From Nitrospira sp. bin75 (GTDB lineage: Bacteria; Nitrospirota; Nitrospiria; Nitrospirales; UBA8639): a stretch of DNA of 33,043 nt. The notes beneath the pieces are model-generated. The model saw nothing but the letters and a program-made list of their open reading frames with translations, was not told the origin of the DNA and made no database searches. A program made the position numbers and the translations under genes. Numbering within the stretch: the first letter of the stretch is position 1; each line of letters begins with the position of its first letter. Where the stretch lies: the NCBI GenBank assembly GCA_002238765.1, contig MPMZ01000034.1, positions 1-33,043 on the forward strand. The letters are read 5' to 3'. Below are positions 24,192 to 31,250 of the stretch, one piece after another.

Positions 24192-24524
24192 ATGCGGGTG
24201 ATTTCATGGGTCAAAGCGGCTCAAAAGGATTTTACGAAATTTCCTCTTGAGGCTCGCCAAAAAATGATCCGCGCCCTGAAAATAGCGGCCGAAGGACAAA
24301 AGGCCGATCTTGCCAAACCCATGACGGGCCTAGGATCCGGGGTCTATGAAATCGTGTTGCGGCACAGCAGCAATACTTACCGCGTCGTCTATGCCGTGCA
24401 GATAGGCACCGACTTATGGGTGATTCATTCCTTTCAGAAAAAATCAACGAAGGGCATTTCGACGCCCAAACAAGATATCGACGTGATTAGAGACAGGATA
24501 AAATGGCTGAAGGAGAATGTATGA
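24192..24524 (+). CDS. higB: HigB/Gp49-family toxin (RelE superfamily)
   Basis: 110 residues, phage-derived Gp49-like/HigB family of RelE-fold ribosome-dependent mRNA interferases. The pattern WVKAAQKDFTKFPLEARQKM, KPMTGLGSGVYEIVLRHSSNTYRVVYAVQIGTDLWVIHSFQKKS is characteristic, with Arg, Tyr and the late Phe-Gln-Lys-Lys-Ser active-site strand. Toxin precedes antitoxin, the reverse of most modules but normal for higBA. The ATG at 24192 directly abuts AGGA; the GTG two codons later (24198) has better spacing and may be the true start. The stop overlaps the antitoxin ATG. Confidence 0.85.
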   Translation: MRVISWVKAAQKDFTKFPLEARQKMIRALKIAAEGQKADLAKPMTGLGSGVYEIVLRHSSNTYRVVYAVQIGTDLWVIHSFQKKSTKGISTPKQDIDVIRDRIKWLKENV

Positions 24525-24853
24525 TGAAAAAAGAACGACTCGAAGTCGTACGCGGCAGTGCTAACCCCTTTCGGGACGTTGGCCTTCCCAATCCTGAACT
24601 GGAAAACGCCCGCGCGACACTCGCAGCGGAAATTATTGGGATTCTCAATGAGCGAAACTTTTCAAAACGAAAAGCCGCCTCTATCACGGGGATTGATCCG
24701 GCGGACATCACCCGGATCCGAAATGCCGACCTCAAAGGTTTTTCCATGGATCGAATGATCAAAATCCTGGCAACCCTCAATCATCGAGTTGAGGTCAGAG
24801 TTCATCAGATCAGGACACGCAGATCGAAATCGGCAAACGTTTTGCATGCGTAA
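24521..24853 (+). CDS. higA: XRE-family antitoxin (HigA-like)
   Basis: 110 residues, DNA-binding antitoxin. The helix-turn-helix spans about 45-75: ILNERNFSKRKAASITGIDPADITRIRNADLKGFSMDRMIKIL, the pattern of the short HigA2-type (XRE) antitoxins paired with Gp49-like toxins. Two adjacent ATGs (24521 and 24524) overlap the toxin stop in ATGATG; AGGAG at 24511-24515 suits either. An upstream in-frame ATG at 24503 is less likely. The basic tail (TRRSKSANVLHA) is unusual and may reflect a secondary extension. Confidence 0.85.
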   Translation: MMKKERLEVVRGSANPFRDVGLPNPELENARATLAAEIIGILNERNFSKRKAASITGIDPADITRIRNADLKGFSMDRMIKILATLNHRVEVRVHQIRTRRSKSANVLHA

Positions 24854-24922
24854 CTCATCAGGGTCACTGGATAATCCGATCAGAGCAGCGTCGGCAACGC
24901 AACTGAAATGGGGCGGGAGAAG

Positions 24923-25011
24923 TGGTGCTGGAGGCCGGACTTGAACCGGCACGCTTCTTGCGAAGCACGGGATTTTAAGTCCCGGGTGTCTGCCTGTTTC
25001 ACCACTCCAGC
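24923..25011 (-). tRNA. tRNA-Leu (anticodon UAA)
   Basis: Read on the minus strand, the 7-bp acceptor GCTGGAG pairs with CTCCAGC, followed by A and an encoded CCA. The anticodon arm CGGGA-CTTAAAA-TCCCG shows anticodon TAA. The long variable arm (GCTTCGCAAGAAGC) is the class II feature of tRNA-Leu, and the T-arm carries GGTTCAAGTCC. No adjacent tRNA. It reads UUA and UUG codons. Confidence 0.97.
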
Positions 25012-25022
25012 AGGGGAAACTC

Positions 25023-25051
25023 ACTCTAGCATCACGTTACCGGAGTGGCAA
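25023..25051 (-). promoter_or_regulatory. Probable promoter of tRNA-Leu
   Basis: Minus strand: TTGCCA (25046-25051), 17-base spacer, TAGAGT (25023-25028), 11 bases before the mature tRNA 5' end, giving a 4-5 base leader. Both boxes are moderate matches but spacing and position fit well. Confidence 0.55.
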
Positions 25052-25092
25052 GAATTCACCTGCATTGTCAGGCCTGTGCCGTTCTCTCTTCA

Positions 25093-26097
25093 TCAACCCA
25101 ACACGTTCTTTTGATACCACACCCAAAACTGACGGACGCCTTCGTGTACCGTGAATTGCGGAACATAACCCAATAATTCTCGCGCCTTGGAAATATCGGC
25201 ACAAGTCGAGATAATGTCGGCCTCCGGCATGGGGGCGGAAACGACGCTGGCCTTTTGTCCAACGCACTCTTCGATCACCTGAACAAACTCTGCCAACGAC
25301 GTAGGCTCTCCTCGTCCGAGATTGATGACTTCGTACCCGAACGGCCGGTCGACGGCACTGACCACGCCTTGGACAATATCGCCCACAAACGTCCAGTCCC
25401 GATACATGTTTCCCGAATTATAGAGCGGGACTTCATGCCCGAAACAGATATTGTCCAGCACCTTATAGGCCATCATGTCCGGACGTCCTCTCGGTCCGTA
25501 CACCGTGAAAAACCTGACTGCCGTAAACGGCAGTCCATACACGTGATGATACGAATAGCCCAACAATTCTCCGGCCTTCTTGCTGGCGGCATACGGAGCC
25601 AGGGGACGATCGCAAGGGTCGTGTTCCTGAAAGGGGACGGCTTGTGTGTTGCCGTACACGGACGAGGTCGAAGCAAACACGAAGGTCGGGAACGAGACGC
25701 GCCGGGTCCTGCTCCCAATCCTTCCGACGGCGACATCCAGCAAATTGAGCGTCCCGTTGATATTCACGTCGCAGTAGAGATGGGGATTTTCTATCGAGAC
25801 TCGAACGCCGGCCATCGCCGCCAAGTGGACAATTCCTTCGATCTCATGGGATAAGAAGATCTCTTCCACGGTTTGCCGGTTTCGAATGTCTCCCTGGATG
25901 AACGTAAAGGCTTCGCCTGAGCCGTTTTGACGCAAGGCTTGGCGGACTTCGTCCACATTGGCACGTTTCCTGGCCGGATCATAATAGTCATTGAGGTTAT
26001 CCAGGCCCACGACCCGGTCGCCTCGGGCCACCAGCGCCTGGGCAGTATGGCTCCCGATAAATCCCGCTGCTCCCGTGACTAGGAGGGTTTTACTCAA
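25093..26097 (-). CDS. NAD-dependent nucleotide-sugar epimerase (UDP-glucuronate 4-epimerase-like)
   Basis: 334 residues, extended SDR. Rossmann motif GAAGFIG at 9-15, HLAAMAGVRVSIENP, STSSVYG, catalytic Tyr169 and Lys173 in YAASKKAGE, FFTVYGPRGRPDMM and YRDWTFVGDIV. The GRPDM signature is typical of UDP-glucuronate 4-epimerases, which make UDP-galacturonate for surface polysaccharide; related UDP-GlcNAc/Glc 4-epimerases are alternatives. The start chosen is TTG at 26097, because GGGGGAGG lies 4 bases upstream and the Rossmann fold starts at once; the frame is open to a TTG at 26133. No other sugar or glycosyltransferase genes are adjacent. It is divergent from the ClpS-like gene. Confidence 0.9.
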   Translation of the reverse strand: MSKTLLVTGAAGFIGSHTAQALVARGDRVVGLDNLNDYYDPARKRANVDEVRQALRQNGSGEAFTFIQGDIRNRQTVEEIFLSHEIEGIVHLAAMAGVRVSIENPHLYCDVNINGTLNLLDVAVGRIGSRTRRVSFPTFVFASTSSVYGNTQAVPFQEHDPCDRPLAPYAASKKAGELLGYSYHHVYGLPFTAVRFFTVYGPRGRPDMMAYKVLDNICFGHEVPLYNSGNMYRDWTFVGDIVQGVVSAVDRPFGYEVINLGRGEPTSLAEFVQVIEECVGQKASVVSAPMPEADIISTCADISKARELLGYVPQFTVHEGVRQFWVWYQKNVLG

Positions 26098-26156
26098 GCG
26101 CCCTCCCCCGTCCGTCACACCAGCATGGGGCAATAATCAAAACAACGTTTTCCATA

Positions 26157-26185
26157 TTGTGTGATCTGCGCCTCATGGGTACAAT
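26157..26185 (+). promoter_or_regulatory. Candidate promoter for the ClpS-like gene
   Basis: TTGTGT (26157-26162), 17-base spacer, TACAAT (26180-26185). The -10 is good, the -35 weak. Start of transcription near 26192 would give a leader of about 11 bases. Confidence 0.42.
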
Positions 26186-26202
26186 GCATTCCCCAAGACC
26201 GT

Positions 26203-26499
26203 ATGAGTACGCATCCCTCAACAGAAGTGACTGAAGTCACGGAACAGGAAACCGGTCTGGACGCCGGCCGTGACTTTGAAGCTGAAGTCATCGTTTATAA
26301 TTGCGATTGTCACACGTATCAACAAGTCATTGACCTGTTTTGCCGGCATATTCCCGGTATGACTTCATCCAAAGCCTTTGAGTTGGCATGGCGAATCGAC
26401 CACCATGGAAACGCCCGGGTCTATGAGGGAACGCACAAATCAGCTGAAACAATCGCAACGAAACTTGCTGCCGGTGGGTTACGAGTAGCCGTTCGCTAA
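26203..26499 (+). CDS. clpS: ClpS-like protease adaptor, divergent
   Basis: 98 residues. Residues about 25-98 follow the ClpS fold: FEAEVIVYNCDCHTYQQVIDLFC, HIPGMTSSKAFELAWRIDHHGNARVYEG, then HKSAETIATKLAAGG (ClpS has VAETKVAQV). ClpS binds destabilising N-terminal residues and delivers substrates to ClpAP. In E. coli ClpS the degron pocket uses N34-D35-D36 and H66; here the stretch is Asn33-Cys34-Asp35-Cys36, with a His67-His68 pair, so the first Asp is a Cys. Degron specificity may differ. The upstream GTG at 26161 would lie inside the candidate promoter, so ATG 26203 is preferred. No clpA or clpC is in the window. An acidic tail of about 20 residues (STEVTEVTEQETGLD) precedes the domain. 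Confidence 0.75.
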   Translation: MSTHPSTEVTEVTEQETGLDAGRDFEAEVIVYNCDCHTYQQVIDLFCRHIPGMTSSKAFELAWRIDHHGNARVYEGTHKSAETIATKLAAGGLRVAVR

Positions 26500-26612
26500 C
26501 CAATTTCCGCTACGCTTGCTTTGTTGTATTTTGCATCGATGTCGTTCGGGTTCGTTTCTTCAGTATCAAAAGTGGACCAGGGCTTTTTGCAACGGTTGTC
26601 GAACGATCATGG

Positions 26613-27251
26613 TCAGCGCGATCGTTTGGCTTTGGAAGCCGGCGTGAGCTTGGCCTTTTTCGTAGCCTGAGTCTTGGCTTGCGGTTTTGCCTTGAGCTGA
26701 GTTTTTGGCTTGATCTTTGGCTGAACTTTTGCTTGCGTGCGCGGCTTCACCAGAGGCTTGGCCGTCGGTTTGCGCGTGCCCTTCTTTTTCGCCGGACCTT
26801 GAGAGGAAATTGTGCGAGAAACCTTTTTCGGGGAAGGTTGCGCCTTCCGAATCGCCTTCGGCTTGCGGGCGGGTTTGGGGCTCTTGGTCTGAATTTCAGG
26901 AGAAACGTTTCTTTTGGATCGACTCGGCTTCGGCGAGGCAGATCCGGCCTTCGAAGCTGCCGGGCGCGTGACTGTCGGTGTAGCTTTGGGTTTTTTCGCC
27001 ACAACCTTATGTCTCTTGACGGGCTTTGGCTTGGAAGGAGCCGTCGGTTCTTTTGACTTGAGAGGACTGAGCACCGGAAGGGATTTGCGAATTTTTAAGG
27101 ATTTGAGGCTGTCCCCGCTATACACCCTCACCTGATACAATTCCATAAGCTGATGAACGGCCTTTTGGTCCCCTTTCCGAGCCAACTCCAGCAAATGCCG
27201 GCGCTGGTTCATTTCCTCTTCTTCAGTATGAGATGTAACCCGTCGCTCCAT
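26613..27251 (-). CDS. Histone H1-like lysine/proline/alanine-rich basic protein
   Basis: 212 residues. A short N-terminal helical segment (about 14-45: RRHLLELARKGDQKAVHQLMELYQVRV) is followed by about 150 residues composed mostly of Lys, Pro, Ala, Ser and Thr in short KPK, AKK and KPKA patterns, without a fixed repeat. Such tails occur in H1-like and AlgP-like bacterial nucleoid proteins and are expected to be disordered and bind nucleic acid. Function is therefore likely DNA or RNA compaction, but this rests on composition alone. ATG 27251 has AGGGCAGG upstream; Met14 (27212) is another possible start. It follows the small gene at 27334-27522 after 82 bases, on the same strand. Confidence 0.8.
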   Translation of the reverse strand: MERRVTSHTEEEEMNQRRHLLELARKGDQKAVHQLMELYQVRVYSGDSLKSLKIRKSLPVLSPLKSKEPTAPSKPKPVKRHKVVAKKPKATPTVTRPAASKAGSASPKPSRSKRNVSPEIQTKSPKPARKPKAIRKAQPSPKKVSRTISSQGPAKKKGTRKPTAKPLVKPRTQAKVQPKIKPKTQLKAKPQAKTQATKKAKLTPASKAKRSR

Positions 27252-27333
27252 ACCTGCCCTACGGTATCTTCACAGCACAGCCTTTTGCATGGAACAGAGT
27301 GAACACACGACAATGATGGTTCAGAATATGCAG

Positions 27334-27522
27334 TTATTTTTTTTGACCGAAGACCGCAGCATCACACGAAAAATATTTCAGTTGTTTGAAGGGGATAATG
27401 ATGACCTCCTTGGGAGTGTCAATTTCCAGGATTTCCATATCATCGCTGATCGTATGACGAAGAGCATCACTGACCATGAGTTCCTGGTTGTCGGTAAACA
27501 CCACTTTGACCCAATACTGCAC
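27334..27522 (-). CDS. Small protein of unknown function
   Basis: 62 residues, start GTG with AAGGAG 7 bases upstream, which is the main evidence it is real. Sequence MQYWVKVVFTDNQELMVSDALRHTISDDMEILEIDTPKEVIIIPFKQLKYFSCD looks like one compact alpha/beta fold with alternating hydrophobic strands (WVKVVF, MEILEI, VIIIPF). I do not recognise the family. It lies 93 bases after proC and precedes the histone-like gene on the same strand, so the three may be cotranscribed. No signal peptide or membrane segment. Confidence 0.7.
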   Translation of the reverse strand: MQYWVKVVFTDNQELMVSDALRHTISDDMEILEIDTPKEVIIIPFKQLKYFSCDAAVFGQKK

Positions 27523-27615
27523 AATGGACTCCTTTCTCCTCTTCGCGCTCCATTCAACTTCACCCGACGGTTCTCCGTCACGTACCCTGACGGCAAGCAG
27601 CCGCTGCAGTTCGTT

Positions 27616-28470
27616 TCATCGGCGGTGGGTAGCAGGCGATTTACCGGAGACAATAGCCTGTTGTCGCAACTCCTGACAACGAAGAGTCGCGCTCTCAACG
27701 GCGTCGATCACCGTTCCCCGCAGCCGGCCTTCCTCAAGCCGGTGCAAGCCGGCAATGGTCGTCCCGCCGGCTGATGCCACCTGGTCTTTCAAAGCGCCGG
27801 GATGCGCCTTCGTTTCAAGCACCATCTTTGCCGCACCCAACACCGTTTGCGCCGCCAGGAGTTGCGCATGAGCGCGGGACAACCCCATTTTCACGCCCCC
27901 ATCGGCCAACGCCTCGATGAACAGGTACACATAGGCCGGCCCGCCTCCGCTCAGACCGGTCACGGCATCCAAGTGCGATTCATCGACCACCACGACTTGT
28001 CCCATGGCTTCAAACACCGCCCGGGCCATCGTGAATTGTTCGGCCGTCACTCCTGGTCCGCGAGCCAAGGCTGTCACGCCCTCCAGGACCACAGCCGGGG
28101 TGTTGGGCATGGCCCGGACAACACGAGCCCTCGGATGCAATCCCGAAATAATGGCTGCAATGGGAACCCCTGCCGCAACGGTGATAATGAGTTGTCTGGC
28201 ATTACGCGATAAATCCAGCCCAGAAAAAACCTCACTCATAACTTGAGGTTTGACTGCCAAAAGGACTAGATCACTGGATGTCGCAGATTTGCGATTATCG
28301 TCAGAGACACGAATCTTGAAGGTCTTCCGAAAATGCGCCAGCCGTTTGGAATCCACGTCCGTGGCGCAAATCTGAGCGGCATTGACCAGACGCTTTTTCA
28401 ACAAACCTGAGACGATGGCTTCCGCCATGTTCCCTGCTCCGATAATTGCAATCCGTTTCCCTTTGAGCAT
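27616..28470 (-). CDS. proC: Pyrroline-5-carboxylate reductase
   Basis: 284 residues. It reduces P5C to L-proline with NAD(P)H, last step of proline synthesis; the opposite direction is catalysed by PutA at 9715. Landmarks: GAGNMAEAI at 11-19, LAVKPQ, RAMPNTPA, TGLSGGGPAYVYLFIEALADGGVKMGL and the signature SAGGTTIAGLHRLE. The frame is open to 28560, but the conserved MLKGKRIAIIGAG fixes the start at 28470. A promoter (28481-28509) sits 10 bases before this ATG with no Shine-Dalgarno between them, so the message is probably leaderless or nearly so. Confidence 0.94.
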   Translation of the reverse strand: MLKGKRIAIIGAGNMAEAIVSGLLKKRLVNAAQICATDVDSKRLAHFRKTFKIRVSDDNRKSATSSDLVLLAVKPQVMSEVFSGLDLSRNARQLIITVAAGVPIAAIISGLHPRARVVRAMPNTPAVVLEGVTALARGPGVTAEQFTMARAVFEAMGQVVVVDESHLDAVTGLSGGGPAYVYLFIEALADGGVKMGLSRAHAQLLAAQTVLGAAKMVLETKAHPGALKDQVASAGGTTIAGLHRLEEGRLRGTVIDAVESATLRCQELRQQAIVSGKSPATHRR

Positions 28471-28480
28471 AATGCCGGGG

Positions 28481-28509
28481 AGTATATCGTGGATTGTACG
28501 TCCATTCAA
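28481..28509 (-). promoter_or_regulatory. Promoter of proC, probable leaderless start
   Basis: Minus strand: TTGAAT (28504-28509), 17-base spacer, TATACT (28481-28486), then exactly 10 bases to the ATG. Expected transcription start is 3-5 bases before the initiation codon. Confidence 0.62.
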
Positions 28510-28575
28510 CTCATGACTGATGACGGCCCACGCCCATGCGTCCTGACCGGGAACCCGCAAGAGACCTGTTCTTTT

Positions 28576-28604
28576 TTGCCGGGCTGGAGTATATGGAGTA
28601 TAGT
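28576..28604 (+). promoter_or_regulatory. Promoter of the first HEAT-repeat gene
   Basis: TTGCCG (28576-28581), 17-base spacer, TATAGT (28599-28604). Divergent from the proC promoter 67 bases away. Leader about 55 bases, ending in an AAGAAGG ribosome-binding site. Confidence 0.58.
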
Positions 28605-28665
28605 AAATGCTCTACAAAGCAGCCACCCTCACTGCATGCCCACCCCATGCGAAAGAAGGCTTCTT

Positions 28666-29772
28666 ATGAAAAACTGGCCCATGGCGCTCATCATCTGTGC
28701 GACCATAAGCGCCTCAGTCGTTTTCGCGCCTCAGAGTTCAGCTCGCCGGACTTACTTTACGCCCGAACAAAAACAACAACTGCAAAAGGCTCAGACCGTA
28801 TACGTGAACGCACTGGCGCTCACCGAGAAAGGACGGACCGATCCCGGGCAGTTGCAGCGTCTCGTCTCCCAACGGCTGCAAGAAATAGGCTTTTCCGTGA
28901 CCGCCGATCGCACACAAGTCCATGACGTCGAATTCAAGGTGAAGTGCGAAGAACGAAAAACCTGGACCGGGACCACCGCAGCAGGAGGAGACGCCGAACT
29001 GCCTGATGCTCCAGCGCGACTCTGGAAAGGACCGGCGTGTTTGTTGACCTATATGCTCGATGGGAAAAATCTCGGATGGTATAAGGAAGTCCGGACGTCC
29101 TTCCAGGATGCCATGCAAGCTGCAAAAGAGGCAGGAGACAAAAATGCGGGGAGCTATGCCCTCACCAAATTGGCCAAACGCCTTGAGCAATACGATTTTC
29201 CGGTGCTGTTGGCCGCGGAATGGGGACAACCCGACCGGCTCACCAATCTGCTGGACACACCGGATACGCCGAAAATCCGCAAACTCTTCATTCTCTCCAC
29301 GTTGAGCGCAATTAAGGCCGAAGCGGCACTTCCCCATTTGACCAAGCTGATGCGAGATAAAGATCTGGCGCAGGAAGCCGTGGAGGCGCTCACCGGCGTC
29401 GGAGAAGATTCCATCCCCTTTCTCACCGATCTCTTTCAATCGTCAACGCAACCCCAGATTCAAGCCGCAGCCGCCAAAGCTTTGGGAGACGTGGCAGGGA
29501 GCAGTGGAAACCCCGCGGCGATTCCCCCCCTTCTTGAATACCTGAAAACCGCCCTGAAGAATTTCAACTCCTCAGCCGATATTAATTTCCCGGTTTTAAC
29601 CGAAGTCGTCTGGAGCCTCGGTAAATTGAGAGACGAAGACTCGCTCGAACCCATGGACGAACTGAACCAGAAAGTCTGGTTGATCCGAGACAATTCAAAA
29701 GAAATGGCAGCCCTTCGAGAGGCGGCGAATTGGACGTACAAGCAACTCGACCTGGACGGGCACGTGAGTTGA
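28666..29772 (+). CDS. Exported HEAT-repeat protein, paralogue 1
   Basis: 368 residues. The signal peptide MALIICATISASVVFAPQSSA is followed by a helical lead (TPEQKQQLQKAQTVYVNALALTEKG). Next comes a distinctive domain (about 85-155) with HDVEFKVKCEERKTW, GGDAELPDAPARLW, GPACL and LGWYKE. The second half consists of HEAT-type helical repeats (about 185-368: TKLMRDKDLAQEAVEAL, IQAAAAKALGDVA, VVWSLGKLRDEDSLEP). HEAT arrays are protein-binding scaffolds. Two cysteines in the middle domain are conserved in the paralogue and could form a disulfide in the periplasm. The frame extends to 28489, but the signal peptide and AAGAAGG 6 bases before ATG 28666 fix the start. Function unknown. The paralogue follows 172 bases downstream. 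Confidence 0.85.
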   Translation: MKNWPMALIICATISASVVFAPQSSARRTYFTPEQKQQLQKAQTVYVNALALTEKGRTDPGQLQRLVSQRLQEIGFSVTADRTQVHDVEFKVKCEERKTWTGTTAAGGDAELPDAPARLWKGPACLLTYMLDGKNLGWYKEVRTSFQDAMQAAKEAGDKNAGSYALTKLAKRLEQYDFPVLLAAEWGQPDRLTNLLDTPDTPKIRKLFILSTLSAIKAEAALPHLTKLMRDKDLAQEAVEALTGVGEDSIPFLTDLFQSSTQPQIQAAAAKALGDVAGSSGNPAAIPPLLEYLKTALKNFNSSADINFPVLTEVVWSLGKLRDEDSLEPMDELNQKVWLIRDNSKEMAALREAANWTYKQLDLDGHVS

Positions 29773-29944
29773 CGCCCGTACAATACGGCAATCCTTCGTC
29801 GCACGCCTCCACAAGACACGGTATGAGAGAGCCCATGAAACCGGGAGCCCCCCTCTTTCCTTACGTACCCATTATTCGGTACTATTCATATTCCAGTCAC
29901 TGCTTTTTCCAGGTTCACCCTGATTCCTGTCAGGAGGATTCATA

Positions 29945-31045
29945 ATGAGATACGTATCCGGCATACTCGTCTGTTTATTGTTTCTGACGGCCACGACCGA
30001 AAGCATGGCACGCCGAACCCACATGACAAACGAGCAAAAAGCACAATTAGCCAAGGTCCAAACCATATACGTCAACGTCCTGGCCCTGACGGAAGACGGG
30101 CGTGTCCCGCCGGCCGATTTGCTGGCAACGGCAAAGACACGGCTGGAGGCCATCGGATACAACATTGTGACCGACCGAAAAGAACCCCATGACGTGGAAT
30201 TCCGGGTCAAGTGCGAAGAACGGAAACGGTGGTCAGGCACAACGCGCTCGGGGGGAGACGCGGAACTGGCCGACGCCCCTGCTCGACTGTGGACGGGGCC
30301 GGCCTGTCTCTTCAATTATCGACTCGAAGGCCGGGATTTGGGGTGGTATAAAGAAACCCGCACCGCTTTCGTTGACGCCTATGCCGCGGCTCGAAAAGCC
30401 AAAGCCAAGAATTCCGGACAGTACGCCATGGAACAATTGAACCTGAAATTGCAGGAATTCGATTTTCCGGTCATGGTCGCTACGGAATGGGGACATACCG
30501 ATCGTTTGGCTGAACTCCTGCAGAACCCGGATACGGATAAACGCCGTAAACTTCGAATTCTGTCCACCCTTTCACGGGTTCAATCAAAACACGCTTTTCC
30601 CCATTTGGTGAAATTGGCCAGAGACGAAAACACCGAGTATGCTGAAGAAGCCATTATTGCGCTGGCCGGACTCGGCAGCTCGGCAACGCCCATCCTCACG
30701 GATATTTTTGTCACGACACAAAACTCGAAAATTCAGGCCGCCGCGGCCAAGGGACTCGGATTGGTCGGCGCCCACACGGGCGACCCCAATATCACCCCGC
30801 CGTTACTCGACTATCTCAATAAGAATTTGGAAGACATGGACGAGTCATCCGACATCGATTTTCCGGTGCTCACCGAAGTCGTCTGGTCGATAGGCAAACT
30901 CCGGAACGAAAAATCCATCGAACCAATCGAACAACTCAACATCAAGATCTGGCTCATTCGAGACACGTCGGACGAGATGAGAAAACTACGGGAGGCCGCC
31001 AACGTTGCCACGAAAATGGTGGATCTCGACTATCAGATCATGTAG
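29945..31045 (+). CDS. Exported HEAT-repeat protein, paralogue 2
   Basis: 366 residues, tandem duplicate of the gene at 28666-29772. By eye more than half the residues are identical over the full length, including ARRT after the signal peptide, HDVEF-VKCEERK-W-GTT, GGDAEL-DAPARLW-GPACL, LGWYKE-RT and the closing INFPVLTEVVWS-type HEAT unit (here DIDFPVLTEVVWSIGKLR). The signal peptide is MRYVSGILVCLLFLTATTESMA. CAGGAGG lies 8 bases upstream of the ATG. Divergence is spread evenly, so the duplication is not recent and both copies look maintained. The 172-base gap holds a GTACC/GGTAC inverted repeat at 29864-29881 but no clear promoter. Confidence 0.85.
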   Translation: MRYVSGILVCLLFLTATTESMARRTHMTNEQKAQLAKVQTIYVNVLALTEDGRVPPADLLATAKTRLEAIGYNIVTDRKEPHDVEFRVKCEERKRWSGTTRSGGDAELADAPARLWTGPACLFNYRLEGRDLGWYKETRTAFVDAYAAARKAKAKNSGQYAMEQLNLKLQEFDFPVMVATEWGHTDRLAELLQNPDTDKRRKLRILSTLSRVQSKHAFPHLVKLARDENTEYAEEAIIALAGLGSSATPILTDIFVTTQNSKIQAAAAKGLGLVGAHTGDPNITPPLLDYLNKNLEDMDESSDIDFPVLTEVVWSIGKLRNEKSIEPIEQLNIKIWLIRDTSDEMRKLREAANVATKMVDLDYQIM

Positions 31046-31149
31046 CCGCATCTTGCGGCGGTCCATTCGGGAACCGGCATGACGGTCCACGTTCACTCTG
31101 GCGTTGATGGAATGAAGGCACCCCATACGTGTCAATCCGAACCACGTAG

Positions 31150-31177
31150 GTCGGGTTAGCCGCAGGCGTAACCCGAC
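31150..31177. repeat. Coreless family A hairpin
   Basis: GTCGGGTTA and TAACCCGAC, a perfect 9-base inverted repeat around GCCGCAGGCG. It lies just before the cored copy at 31191. Confidence 0.85.
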
Positions 31178-31190
31178 AATTTGCAAAACC

Positions 31191-31240
31191 GTCGGATTAC
31201 GCTATGCCTGTCCTGAGCGTAGTCGAAGGGCTAATCCGAC
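31191..31240. repeat. Dispersed hairpin repeat, family A (with core)
   Basis: GTCGGATTACGC, core CCTGAGCGTAGTCGAAGG, TAATCCGAC at the end. It ends 10 bases before the only legal start codon of the next gene. Confidence 0.88.
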
Positions 31241-31250
31241 CTGCAACGAC

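Noticed and set aside
9715-28470. putA and proC as a linked proline-cycling unit
   Set aside because: They lie about 15 kb apart on opposite strands with separate control; co-occurrence in the window is not evidence of linkage.
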